NCBI RefSeq assembly: GCF_001514195.1
Contig: NZ_KQ948738.1
Location: 87,207-151,206, forward strand
Length of the DNA stretch: 64,000 nucleotides
Source of the DNA: Streptomyces griseorubiginosus
GTDB lineage: Bacteria; Actinomycetota; Actinomycetes; Streptomycetales; Streptomycetaceae
Reading direction: 5' to 3'
How positions within the stretch are numbered: position 1 is the first letter of the stretch; each line of letters begins with the position of its first letter. Of this stretch, positions 1-8,026 are shown one piece after another. Below the pieces are notes generated by a model that made no database searches, was not told where the DNA came from, and saw only the letters and a program-made list of their open reading frames with translations. Both the position numbers and the translations under genes were made by a program.

Positions 1-151
1 AGGCATGGGCGGGGGCGAACCCCGCCGGGGGTGCCGGACATGAGTCGAGGTGCGGACATCGTCGGGGGCTGCCTCTGTGTCCTTCCGCAAGCGGGTCGCC
101 GCTTCGGCCCCGCGGTTCGGTCTGCTTCCTCGGGCATGAGACCGTCTCGTC

Positions 152-568
152 GTGCCAGAGATGACGAGTGGGCTGGAGGCGGCCTTGGCCGAGGCGTCCT
201 CTCCTTCGTGGACGCGACGCGTTCGTGCCGGCCGTGACCTCGCTTCCTTCGCCGATGTTCCTGAGGCCGCGGCAGTCCTGGTGGGGCTGCTGCTGGATGC
301 CGAGGACACGGCGGTGACGCGACAGACGGCAGAGGCCCTGGCCCGCATCGGAACGGTGGCCGCCGTGAGACTCATCGCTCTCGCGGTTGTCGAGGCCGAC
401 GGCAACCAGGCCGAGTGGCTGGAGACCGGGGTGCACGACGCGCTCGCGGGACCGGACGGCGTGCCGGAGGTTGCAGCGGCCTGTAGGCATCTTGCCCAGG
501 ACCAGGACGAAGCTGTCCGGCAGGGAATCGCGGAGATCTCGGCGTGGACAGGCGACACAGAGCGTTGA
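152..568 (+). CDS. HEAT-repeat-like protein, hypothetical
   Basis: A 138-aa alpha-helical protein. Its Ala/Val/Glu-rich helical pairs (AAAVLVGLLLD, TAEALARIGTVAAVRLIA, EAVRQGIAEISAW) look like HEAT/PBS-lyase repeats, which usually act as protein-protein scaffolds; no catalytic motif is visible. The frame opens with GTG at 152 and has ATG at 161; neither has a convincing Shine-Dalgarno sequence, so the start is uncertain. No operon partner is apparent, because the next gene begins 430 bases downstream. The fold is inferred from helix periodicity only and the partner or function is unknown. Confidence 0.6.
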   Translation: MPEMTSGLEAALAEASSPSWTRRVRAGRDLASFADVPEAAAVLVGLLLDAEDTAVTRQTAEALARIGTVAAVRLIALAVVEADGNQAEWLETGVHDALAGPDGVPEVAAACRHLAQDQDEAVRQGIAEISAWTGDTER

Positions 569-998
569 CCTGAATCGACCTGTCCTGGCTGGTTCATGCG
601 GGCGTTGCTTATAAGAAACGGGACCGACCAGACCCAACCCGCAGACAGCATCCCCCATCCCGCCGACCACACGGCGAGGCCGTTCCCTCCACGCGGAACG
701 CGCGCAGCCCCCGACCGGTCACCCGGATCCTGAACTCGCCCCCCCACGAGCCCTTCCCCGTCAGGTAAGTCGAATTCACGGCGAGTCGGGCACCGGAACC
801 CCGTCGGTCGTCGTGCGCGTACTCGCGAGAGCGGCGACCGCGATCGCGGCCGCCCGGCGACCGGCCGTGGGAACCATATGCGTACGTTCGGCGTTGTTCC
901 GTTACAGCGGGCACCCTTGACAGCGTGCGTACTGTTTCGCGACGTTTGATCCTTGCCGACCGTTCGATCGGCAATGGGGGAATGGGGGGCGGTCGCCC
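569..998. other. 430-base spacer without a supported gene
   Basis: No reading frame here combines a ribosome binding site with a protein-like composition. A TTGACA hexamer at 917-922 could be a -35 element for the acyltransferase starting at 999, but I do not see a matching -10 at the usual distance. GGGGG tracts at 976-990 serve as the ribosome binding site of that gene. A minus-strand frame enters this region from the acyltransferase gene and looks like its shadow. Confidence 0.4.
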
Positions 999-2138
999 AT
1001 GCGATCGACGAGCAGCGACACGGACATCACGATCCACAGACCCGACGAACTCGATGCCACGCTCCGGGGGGCCTGGCATCGGGCGATGGACGAGTCCCCC
1101 GACTACGCCAACCCCTTCCTGGCACCGGAGTTCGCGGCCGGGATCGGCAGACACCGCGCCGGCACCCGGGTGGCGGTCCTGCACCAGCGGGGCGAGGCCG
1201 TGGGCTTCCTGCCGTACGAGCGCGGCAGCTTCGGTGTGGGCCGGGCCGTCGGCCTCGGACTCTCCGACTGCCAGGGCCTGGTGCACCGCCCCGGGGTCAG
1301 CTGGGACACCCGCGCCCTGCTGAAGGCCTGCGGGCTCTCGGTGTTCGAGTTCGACCACCTCGTGGAGGAGCAGAAGCCGTTCGCCCCGTACGTCACGGGC
1401 ACCTACGCCTCCCCGGTGATCGATCTGAAGGTGGGAAGCGACAGTTACCCGGAGTGGCTGCGCGGCGCCTACCCGGGGCTCGCCAAGACGACCCTCAAGA
1501 AGGAGCGCCGGCTCACCCGCGACCTGGGCGAGCTGCGGTTCGTGTTCGACGAGCGGGACCCGAGCGCGCTGCGCACGCTGATGCGGTGGAAGTCCGCGCA
1601 GTACCGCAGGACGGGCCGGATGGACCGGTTCGCGCGGCCGTGGATCGTGCGTCTCGTGGAGGACCTCTTCCAGGTCCGCGAGGAGCACTTCTCCGGGGTC
1701 CTGTCGGTGGTGTATGCCGGCGACCGGCCGGTGGCCGCGCATTTCGGGCCGATCTCGCGCACCGTCTTCGCCCCCTGGTTCACCGCGTACGACCCCGAGC
1801 TGCGCTACTACTCCCCCGGATTGATCATGCACCTGCGGATGGCCGAGGCGGCGGGGCGGCGGGGGGCGCGGCTGATGGACATGGGGCGCGGCGACAAGGA
1901 GTGGAAGGACTGGCTCAAGACCCGGGAGCTGCGCGTGGCGGAAGGATTCGCCACCCGTCCCCACCCGGTGGCGACGGCACACCGTATGTGGCGGCGGCCG
2001 GTGCGGGGCCTGCGCAACACGGTCAACGCGCACCCGGCCCTGCGCGAGCCCGCCGACCGCCTGCTGAAGACCGTCGGGACCCTGCGCACCTCCCGGCAGC
2101 ACACGGACTCCGGTGGAGCGGGACCGCTGGCGAACTGA
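999..2138 (+). CDS. GNAT-fold acyltransferase (BioF2-like / CelD-like domain)
   Basis: A 379-aa cytosolic protein of the GNAT superfamily branch often annotated as acetyltransferase, BioF2-like or CelD-like. These enzymes transfer acyl or aminoacyl groups to sugars, peptides or amines. The N-terminal half has the LAPEFAAGI block, and the C-terminal half has a duplicated GNAT-like core (VLSVVYAGDRPVAAHFG near residue 235, then the helix LIMHLRMAEAAGRRGARLMDMGRGDKEWKDWL) that is characteristic of the family. ATG at 999 follows a G-rich ribosome binding site. The next gene, a DegT-type PLP enzyme, is in the same direction 118 bases downstream, so the pair may build or decorate an amino-sugar or surface glycan. 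The substrate is not recognisable. Confidence 0.75.
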   Translation: MRSTSSDTDITIHRPDELDATLRGAWHRAMDESPDYANPFLAPEFAAGIGRHRAGTRVAVLHQRGEAVGFLPYERGSFGVGRAVGLGLSDCQGLVHRPGVSWDTRALLKACGLSVFEFDHLVEEQKPFAPYVTGTYASPVIDLKVGSDSYPEWLRGAYPGLAKTTLKKERRLTRDLGELRFVFDERDPSALRTLMRWKSAQYRRTGRMDRFARPWIVRLVEDLFQVREEHFSGVLSVVYAGDRPVAAHFGPISRTVFAPWFTAYDPELRYYSPGLIMHLRMAEAAGRRGARLMDMGRGDKEWKDWLKTRELRVAEGFATRPHPVATAHRMWRRPVRGLRNTVNAHPALREPADRLLKTVGTLRTSRQHTDSGGAGPLAN

Positions 2139-2256
2139 GCTCGCTCCTCAGGAGGCACGCGCCCCCGGGCGGGTCGAGCCCGCTCACCGCCTCCCCACAG
2201 CGGGCGCGCCGACCTCCCGCACGGCTCTTCTCTGCCCACCGACACAAGGGGTGCCG

Positions 2257-3486
2257 ATGCCGTACGGCTCACTGCTGGCCACGACGATGACACGGCGACT
2301 GGGCCGCGAGTGCGTCTACACGCCCTCGGCCCGGCTGGCCCTGTACCTTGCGCTCCGGCGCTGGTGCCGGCCCGGCGCGCGGGTGCTGATGTCGCCGGTG
2401 AACGACGACGTGATCCTGTTCGTGGTCCTCGCGGCCGGACTGCGCCCCGTGCAGGCGCCCGTGTCCGTGTGGGACGGCAACATCGACCCGGCCGCCGTAC
2501 CGGAGTCGACCTGGCGGAGCGTCGACGCGGTCCTGACCACCAACCTGTACGGCGTCCCCGACCGGGTTCTCGAACTGCGGCGCCGCTGCGAGCAGTTGGG
2601 CATCCCGCTGTTCGAGGACGCGGCGCACGCCATCGGCAGCCATGTGGACGGGCAGCCGGTGGGGACCTTCGGCAGGGCGGCCGCGTTCAGCCTCTCCAAG
2701 CACGTGGCCGGGATGGCCGGCGGCTTCCTCGCCGTCGAGGACGCCCGTACCCGCCGCGAGCTGGAGCTGCTGCGGGACGACCTCCTGACTCCCGGCCGGC
2801 TGCGCGAGGACCTGGCCACCACCCTGCGTCCGCTGGCGAGGTCCGCCGTCCGGTCGCTCCACCTGGTGCGGCCGGTGTGGCGGGCCATGGAGCGGCTGGG
2901 GCTGATGGAGCGGGAGGCGTTCCGGATGGACCTGCGGGCACCGCGACTGGCCGCCGCCGCCCGGGAGGCACCGGGCCTGACCGCCTACGACCGGTGGATC
3001 CGGGTCGATCTGCACGGCTACCGCTCCCGGCACGGCTCGCTGGTCCGCGGTCAGTTGCGGTTGCGGATGGCCCGCCTGGACGAGGACCTCGCCCGGCGCA
3101 GGGCCGGCGTCGCCCTGCTGTCGGGCACACCGTGGGCCTCGCCCGCGCTGCGCGACCGCACCGCGCACGACGGCCCCCTCCCCCTCTTCCGGGTGCCGCT
3201 CCTGGTCCACGACCGCGACGCGCTCGTCCAGCGCCTGGTGCGGCACGACGTGGTCTCCGGCTACCTCTACGACCCGCCGCTGGACGACTACGCGGGCGCG
3301 GAGTTCGTCGAGCCCTCCCCCGATCCGTCGGCCGCCCGCTGGTTCGCCGCGCACGCGCTCCCGGCCGATCCGCTGCTGGCCCGCAGGATCCTGGCCGCGT
3401 TCACGAAGGAGCGGGTGGTCGACGCGCACCCCGCGCTGCTGCGGCCGGTCCCGGACGCCACGCGGCCCCGGATCCTCGGTCAGTGA
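2257..3486 (+). CDS. DegT/DnrJ/EryC1/StrS-family PLP-dependent enzyme
   Basis: A 409-aa fold-type I PLP enzyme related to sugar aminotransferases that install amino groups on nucleotide-activated keto sugars. The pattern VDAVLTTNLYGVPD, then EDAAHAIGSHVDGQPVGTFG with Asp121 as the likely pyridine-N partner, then FSLSKHVAGMAGGF with Lys148 as the expected Schiff-base lysine, is that of the DegT family. ATG at 2257 is preferred because AAGGGG ends six bases before it; the frame is open further upstream. It follows the GNAT-fold gene on the same strand, which suggests a two-gene amino-sugar or glycan modification unit (inference). Family assignment is firm, substrate unknown. Confidence 0.8.
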   Translation: MPYGSLLATTMTRRLGRECVYTPSARLALYLALRRWCRPGARVLMSPVNDDVILFVVLAAGLRPVQAPVSVWDGNIDPAAVPESTWRSVDAVLTTNLYGVPDRVLELRRRCEQLGIPLFEDAAHAIGSHVDGQPVGTFGRAAAFSLSKHVAGMAGGFLAVEDARTRRELELLRDDLLTPGRLREDLATTLRPLARSAVRSLHLVRPVWRAMERLGLMEREAFRMDLRAPRLAAAAREAPGLTAYDRWIRVDLHGYRSRHGSLVRGQLRLRMARLDEDLARRRAGVALLSGTPWASPALRDRTAHDGPLPLFRVPLLVHDRDALVQRLVRHDVVSGYLYDPPLDDYAGAEFVEPSPDPSAARWFAAHALPADPLLARRILAAFTKERVVDAHPALLRPVPDATRPRILGQ

Positions 3487-3562
3487 GCTCTGCCACCCCC
3501 ACGATCGATCAAAACATCAGGGGGTTAGCATATGAGCGCTGCCTAGCTCGAAAGAGAATTCT

Positions 3563-5005
3563 GTGACTGTCAAGGACGACTCGTTCACCGACTGGAAGAA
3601 CCGCGAAGAGATCGCGGAATCGATGATCCCGATGATCGGGAGGCTGCACCGGGAGCGGGACGTAACGGTTCTCCTGCACAGCCGTTCCCTCGTGAACAAG
3701 TCGGTGGTCAGCATCCTCAAGACCCACCGGTTCGCCCGGCAGATCGCCGGTGAGGAGCTCTCCGTCACCGACACGCTGCCCTTCGTCCAGGCCCTCACGA
3801 CGCTGGACCTCGGCCCCTCGCAGATCGACATCGGCCGCCTGGCCGAGATCTACAAGACCGACGAACGGGGCCTGTCGGTCGCCGAGTTCACTGCCGAGGC
3901 CGTGGCGGGCGCGACGGGCGGCAACAAGATCGAGCGCCGCGAGCCGCGGGACGTCGTCCTCTACGGCTTCGGCCGCATCGGCCGCCTGGTCGCACGGCTG
4001 CTGATCGAGAAGGCCGGTTCCGGCAACGGCCTGCGGCTGCGCGCGATCGTGGTCCGTGGGGGTGGTGACCAGGACATCGTCAAGCGGGCCTCGCTGCTGC
4101 GCCGGGACTCCATCCACGGCCAGTTCCAGGGCACGATCACCGTCGACGAGGCCGAGGGCGCGATCATCGCCAACGGCAACACCATCAAGGTGATCTACGC
4201 GAACGACCCGTCCGAGGTGGACTACACGGCGTACGGCATCAAGGACGCCATCCTCATCGACAACACCGGCAAGTGGCGCGACCGCGAGGGCCTCTCGCAG
4301 CACCTGCGCCCCGGCATCGACAAGGTCGTACTGACCGCGCCGGGCAAGGGCGACGTCCCGAACATCGTGCACGGCGTCAACCACGACACCGTCAAGCCGG
4401 ACGAGCAGATCCTGTCCTGCGCGTCCTGCACCACCAACGCGATCGTGCCGCCGCTGAAGGCGATGGCCGACGAGTACGGCGTGCTGCGCGGCCACGTGGA
4501 GACGGTCCACTCGTTCACCAACGACCAGAACCTGCTGGACAATTACCACAAGGCCGACCGCCGGGGCCGCTCCGCGCCGCTCAACATGGTCATCACGGAG
4601 ACCGGCGCTGCCTCCGCCGTCGCCAAGGCGCTGCCCGACCTGAAGGCGCCGATCACCGGGAGCTCGATCCGGGTGCCGGTGCCGGACGTCTCCATCGCGA
4701 TCCTGAGCCTGCGGCTGGGCCGCGAGACCACCCGCGAGGAGGTCCTGGACTACCTGCGTGACGTCTCGCTGACCTCTCCGCTCAAGCGCCAGATCGACTT
4801 CACGACGGCCCCGGACGCGGTCTCCATGGACTTCGTCGGCTCCCGCCACGCCTCGATCATCGACGCGGGCGCCACCAAGGTCGACGGCGACAACGCGATC
4901 CTCTACCTCTGGTACGACAACGAGTTCGGCTACTCCTGCCAGGTCATCCGGGTCGTCCAGCACGTCTCGGGGGTCGAGTACCCGACGTACCCGTCGGCGG
5001 TCTGA
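3563..5005 (+). CDS. gap: Glyceraldehyde-3-phosphate dehydrogenase, long form with about 130-residue N-terminal extension
   Basis: A 480-aa oxidoreductase that should interconvert glyceraldehyde-3-phosphate and 1,3-bisphosphoglycerate with NAD(P) in the cytosol. The Rossmann motif YGFGRIGR starts at residue 134, the catalytic cysteine sits in SCASCTTN (Cys289) and the partner histidine lies in the ETVHSFTNDQN block, followed by the conserved GSSIRVPVPDVS. Ordinary GAPDH is about 335 aa and starts at the Rossmann motif. The extra N-terminal domain (helical, LLHSRSLVNKSVVSILK) identifies the longer actinobacterial class. Start GTG 3563 follows AAAGAGAA. It is a single transcription unit convergent with the minus-strand class V enzyme. 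Whether it works glycolytically or gluconeogenically is not visible. Confidence 0.9.
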   Translation: MTVKDDSFTDWKNREEIAESMIPMIGRLHRERDVTVLLHSRSLVNKSVVSILKTHRFARQIAGEELSVTDTLPFVQALTTLDLGPSQIDIGRLAEIYKTDERGLSVAEFTAEAVAGATGGNKIERREPRDVVLYGFGRIGRLVARLLIEKAGSGNGLRLRAIVVRGGGDQDIVKRASLLRRDSIHGQFQGTITVDEAEGAIIANGNTIKVIYANDPSEVDYTAYGIKDAILIDNTGKWRDREGLSQHLRPGIDKVVLTAPGKGDVPNIVHGVNHDTVKPDEQILSCASCTTNAIVPPLKAMADEYGVLRGHVETVHSFTNDQNLLDNYHKADRRGRSAPLNMVITETGAASAVAKALPDLKAPITGSSIRVPVPDVSIAILSLRLGRETTREEVLDYLRDVSLTSPLKRQIDFTTAPDAVSMDFVGSRHASIIDAGATKVDGDNAILYLWYDNEFGYSCQVIRVVQHVSGVEYPTYPSAV

Positions 5006-5026
5006 TCCGGGCTCGTCCGGAACTCC

Positions 5027-5097
5027 GCGGATCAGTGCGCACCGAGGGTGCGAGGGGGGTCGGAACGTATCTCTCCAGCACCCGCGCACTGATCCGC
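5027..5097. terminator. Bidirectional stem-loop between convergent genes
   Basis: The arms GCGGATCAGTGCGC (5027-5040) and GCGCACTGATCCGC (5084-5097) are exact reverse complements, 14 bp, separated by 43 bases. They lie between the stop of gap (plus) and the stop of the class V PLP enzyme (minus). A long-loop inverted repeat in this position most likely terminates both transcripts. Confidence 0.55.
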
Positions 5098-5104
5098 TCC
5101 AGGA

Positions 5105-6334
5105 TCAGTCCCGGCCCGCCGCCCTGGCCCACTCGCCGAGCACCGGGACGCACTTCTCGGCGAAGTACTCGTAGTCCTCGGCCGTGTTGTAGACATGCGC
5201 GGACAGGCGTAGGTAGCCGATGCCGTCGAAGCTGGTGAAGGCGGCCTCGACGTCGAGTTCTCCGGCCACCCGGTCGCGCAGGGCGTCGGCGTCGAGGCGG
5301 GTGAGGCCGAGGCCGTCGGGCAGCCGCACCAGACGCATGCCGGGCACGGGCATGCCGACGTCGACCGCGCAGTCGGCACCCGTGAGGTCGGCGAAGGCGG
5401 CCCCGATCACCTGGGCCCCGTAGTCGGCGAGCCGGTCCATGTAGCCGCGGGCGGTGGGCCACCCCCAGGTGTCGGCGACGAAGGCGAGAGCGGTCGGCGC
5501 GGCGAGGTAGGCGGTGGCGTCCAGGGTGCCCTGATGGTCGAAGCGGTCGGGGTACGGCTCGTGCGCGCCCCATGAGTCGATCAGGGGGTGGAGCGCCTCG
5601 CGCAGCGGTCCCCGGGCGACCAGCGCGGCCGTACCGCGGGGTGCGCAGCCCCATTTGTGCAGGTTGCCGGTCCAGAAGTCGTACGTGGCCCCCGCGAGCG
5701 GCGATGCGAGCAGACCGGGAGCGTGGGCGCCGTCCACGAGCACCGGGATGTCGCGCCGCCCGGCCTCCGCGCCGATCCGCTCCACCGGCAGCCTACGGGC
5801 GGTCGCCGAGGTGATCTGGTCGAGGACCACGAGGTCGGTGTCGGCGCTCAGCGAGGCCACGACGGCCTCGTACGCCGTGTCCTCGTCGGCGCCCAGCGGG
5901 ACGTGGACGGTGCGCACCCGGCCTCCCCAGCGGCGGGCCAGCCGCTCGGCGCCCATGCTCACGGCCCCGTAGCCGTGGTCGGTGACGACGATCTCGCCGC
6001 CGCGGCGCCTGGTGAGTGCCTGGTGGACGACGCTCGCCCCGGCACTGGCGTTGGGCACCAGGGCCAGATCGCCCGGGTCGACGTCGAGGAAGGCCGCGAG
6101 TTCCACGCGGGCCGCCGCGATGCGCGGCGGCAGCGTCGGGAACCACACCACGGGTGAGCGTTCCATCTCGGCGCGCAGGGCCTGCTGGCGTTCCTGCGCG
6201 ACCAGGGGCACCGCCCCGAACGACCCGTGGTTGAGGTGCCGTTGGGCGGGGTCGAGCGACCACGCCTCGGCGGCGGGTCTGCCGTCGGCCAGCAGCAGTG
6301 GGGCCGGCGCGCCGGCCGGCTCGGTGTCGCTCAC
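5105..6334 (-). CDS. Class V PLP-dependent enzyme (isopenicillin-N-epimerase / aminotransferase-like)
   Basis: A 409-aa fold-type I PLP enzyme of the class V group that contains isopenicillin N epimerase, kynureninase-like and cysteine-desulfurase-like proteins. Visible landmarks are LNHGSFGAVP (residues 34-43), VDGAHAPG with Asp201 as the probable cofactor-binding Asp, and NLHKWGCAPRG with Lys227 as the Schiff-base lysine. GTG at 6334 is chosen because GAGGAGA precedes it by six bases; the frame is open further upstream into the stem-loop and precursor gene. It lies 103 bases downstream of a 65-aa leader-bearing peptide gene on the same strand, with a strong stem-loop in between, suggesting an epimerase, lyase or oxidase acting on that peptide (inference). 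It could instead be an unlinked amino-acid racemase or lyase. Confidence 0.8.
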   Translation of the reverse strand: MSDTEPAGAPAPLLLADGRPAAEAWSLDPAQRHLNHGSFGAVPLVAQERQQALRAEMERSPVVWFPTLPPRIAAARVELAAFLDVDPGDLALVPNASAGASVVHQALTRRRGGEIVVTDHGYGAVSMGAERLARRWGGRVRTVHVPLGADEDTAYEAVVASLSADTDLVVLDQITSATARRLPVERIGAEAGRRDIPVLVDGAHAPGLLASPLAGATYDFWTGNLHKWGCAPRGTAALVARGPLREALHPLIDSWGAHEPYPDRFDHQGTLDATAYLAAPTALAFVADTWGWPTARGYMDRLADYGAQVIGAAFADLTGADCAVDVGMPVPGMRLVRLPDGLGLTRLDADALRDRVAGELDVEAAFTSFDGIGYLRLSAHVYNTAEDYEYFAEKCVPVLGEWARAAGRD

Positions 6335-6387
6335 GGAACTCTCCTCGTCGGCGGTGTCGGGACGGTCGCCCTCCAGAGGAAACACCA

Positions 6388-6417
6388 AGGGCCCCGGATC
6401 AGCGGATCCGGGGCCCT
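6388..6417 (-). terminator. 13-bp perfect stem-loop (attenuator) between precursor peptide and PLP enzyme
   Basis: AGGGCCCCGGATC (6388-6400) pairs exactly with GATCCGGGGCCCT (6405-6417) around a four-base loop. On the minus strand it follows the 65-aa peptide gene by 20 bases and is followed by a T-richer TTGGTGTTT stretch. A terminator placed between a small peptide gene and an enzyme gene is the usual arrangement for making more precursor than enzyme. Confidence 0.75.
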
Positions 6418-6437
6418 CGCAACGTGCGATGCCGTGG

Positions 6438-6635
6438 TCAGCCGAGGACGACGTCGGCGTTCGCGTGCGCGGCGACACCCTGGGCCGAGACGAACGCGCC
6501 GAGGTCGGCGCAGACGGCGAGCGGACCGGCCTCGACGTGCAGACCGGAGGTCGCGGCGGCGGCCACACCACCGGAGATGGTGTCGAGGTCCGCGTCGTTG
6601 ATCTCGATGGTCTCGAAGCGGGGAGCGGAGTTCAT
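6438..6635 (-). CDS. Putative RiPP (lanthipeptide/bacteriocin-like) precursor with double-glycine leader
   Basis: A 65-aa peptide with two contrasting halves. Residues 1-23 are acidic and end in DADLDTISGG, the Leu/Ile-spaced motif followed by Gly22-Gly23 that is typical of leaders cut by C39-peptidase exporters or recognised by RiPP enzymes. Residues 24-65 form an Ala/Val/Gly-rich core with few reactive residues: Thr29, Ser30, Cys42 and Ser52. ATG at 6635 has AAAGGAA ten bases upstream; an earlier in-frame start lacks a binding site. The next gene downstream is a class V PLP enzyme behind a strong stem-loop. No LanM, LanB, LanC, YcaO, radical SAM or C39 exporter is present in the window. The leader pattern is seen directly; the RiPP role is inference. 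Confidence 0.6.
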   Translation of the reverse strand: MNSAPRFETIEINDADLDTISGGVAAAATSGLHVEAGPLAVCADLGAFVSAQGVAAHANADVVLG

Positions 6636-7000
6636 GACGTGCGTTTCCTTTCGCGGAAGCAATGCCGGGGACGGCTCCCGGATCGAAGCATGACCAGGGC
6701 ATGACTGCCAGTCGCAGCACGTCGGTCGTCGCGCCCGGCTTCACCAGCGTCGCAACCCGCTCACCGAACACGTCATTTCCTTCACAGACTTCGCCGTCGC
6801 ACCGACGCGCAAAAGGCGTGTGACGGCACAACCGCGGCCATGGTTCGGGCCGGTTCCGACCTGGAGGTGCGCGGTGTGCAGGTTCACCGGATTTTCGATG
6901 ACCGCCGGGGCGAAGTCCGTCGCCCCTCATGCGAAAAACGTTTCACGTACCGCGAGGGTAGACTTGCGTCGCCCGGTCGAACGGCCGCAACAGCGAGGGG
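6636..7000. other. Divergent promoter region, precursor peptide / LacI
   Basis: This 365-base spacer separates the minus-strand peptide gene from the plus-strand LacI gene. It contains the operator-like box at 6931-6947 about 60 bases upstream of the LacI start. I see no small gene with a ribosome binding site and no clear -35/-10 pair for the peptide gene. Confidence 0.4.
6931..6947. promoter_or_regulatory. LacI-type operator box upstream of the LacI gene
   Basis: GCGAAAAACGTTTCACG contains AAAACGTTT, a near-palindrome centred on CG, the usual geometry for LacI-family operators. The same core occurs twice in the GH106/MFS intergenic region (11996-12009 and 12099-12112), so it probably marks autoregulation by the adjacent LacI protein. 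Confidence 0.65.
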
Positions 7001-8026
7001 GTGGACGCCATTTCGCTTCGCCCCGCCCGCATCCAGGACGTCGCCGCCGCAGCCGGAGTCTCCGTGTCCACGGTGTCGAACGTCCTCAACCGTCCGGAGC
7101 GGGTCAATGCCCGCACCGCCGAGCGGGTCCGTGACGCGGTCGCCGCGCTCGACTACGTCCCGCACCCGGGAGCCGCCGGTCTGCGCACCGGTCACTCCTC
7201 GTCGATCGGTCTCGTGCTGCCGGACGTGGCCAACTCGTTCTACTCACGCATCGCGCGCGGTGCCGCGGACGCGGCGTACGAGCACGGCTACTCCCTCGTG
7301 CTCTGCGACAGCGGCGACGACCCGGAGCGGGAGCAGGGCTACTTCACCATGCTGGTCGAACAGCGGGCGGTGGGCGCGGTGGTGGTCCCGCTCAGCGCCG
7401 ACCCCACCCGATTGTCGCGGCTGCGCGAGCGCGGGATACCGCTGGTCCTGGCGGACCGCGCGATGCCCGCCCAGGAGGGCTGTTCGGTCTCCGTGGACGA
7501 CATCGCCGGTGGCCGCATGGCCGTGCAGCACCTGCTGGACCGTGGGGCGCGCGACATCCTCGTCGTCAACGGCGACCGGACGATCCGCCAGTGCGCCGAC
7601 CGCTACCAGGGCGCCCGCCAGGCCGTGCGCACCCGGCGCGAGGCCCGCCTCGGGCAGGTGGTCGCCGAGGAGATGACGGTGGCGTACGGCACCGCCATAG
7701 CCCGGGGTCTCGACGAACTGCCCGACGCCGTCTTCTGCACCAACGACTTCTTGGCGGCGGGACTGTGCCGCGCACTCGGCGAGCGCGGGGTGAAGGTCCC
7801 GGAGGACGTCCAGGTGGTCGGATACGGCGACCTGGACATCGCGAGCTTCGTGGGCACGACCCTCACCACGGTCCGTCAGCCAGTCGAGGAGCTCGGCAGG
7901 GCGGCCGTGGAGATGCTCCTCGACGAGGTGGAGGCCCGGACCGAACACGCCCACGAGGCAAGGGTGTTCGCGCCGGGCATGGTCCTGCGGGACTCCACCC
8001 GGTCAGCCTCCGACGGGCCTTTCTAG
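7001..8026 (+). CDS. LacI-family transcriptional regulator (probable regulator of the GH106 sugar locus)
   Basis: A 341-aa repressor-type regulator. Residues about 10-60 are the LacI helix-turn-helix and hinge (IQDVAAAAGVSVSTVSNVLNRPERV, then VAALDYVPHPGAAGLRTG). The rest is a periplasmic-binding-like sugar sensor (SIGLVLPDVANSFYSRI, DDIAGGRMAVQHLL, DAVFCTNDFLAAGLCRAL, VVGYGDLDIASFVGTTLTTVRQP). GTG at 7001 abuts GAGGGG, giving unusually tight spacing, but no other start exists. Its 3' end overlaps the convergent GH106 gene by 24 bases. Three AAACGTTT boxes, one upstream of itself and two upstream of the glycosidase and permease, make local control likely. Confidence 0.9.
   Translation: MDAISLRPARIQDVAAAAGVSVSTVSNVLNRPERVNARTAERVRDAVAALDYVPHPGAAGLRTGHSSSIGLVLPDVANSFYSRIARGAADAAYEHGYSLVLCDSGDDPEREQGYFTMLVEQRAVGAVVVPLSADPTRLSRLRERGIPLVLADRAMPAQEGCSVSVDDIAGGRMAVQHLLDRGARDILVVNGDRTIRQCADRYQGARQAVRTRREARLGQVVAEEMTVAYGTAIARGLDELPDAVFCTNDFLAAGLCRALGERGVKVPEDVQVVGYGDLDIASFVGTTLTTVRQPVEELGRAAVEMLLDEVEARTEHAHEARVFAPGMVLRDSTRSASDGPF

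Noticed and set aside
609..2102. 497-aa minus-strand frame under the acyltransferase
   Set aside because: The plus-strand acyltransferase has recognisable motifs and a start; the minus frame is Pro/His/Arg-rich and starts without a binding site.
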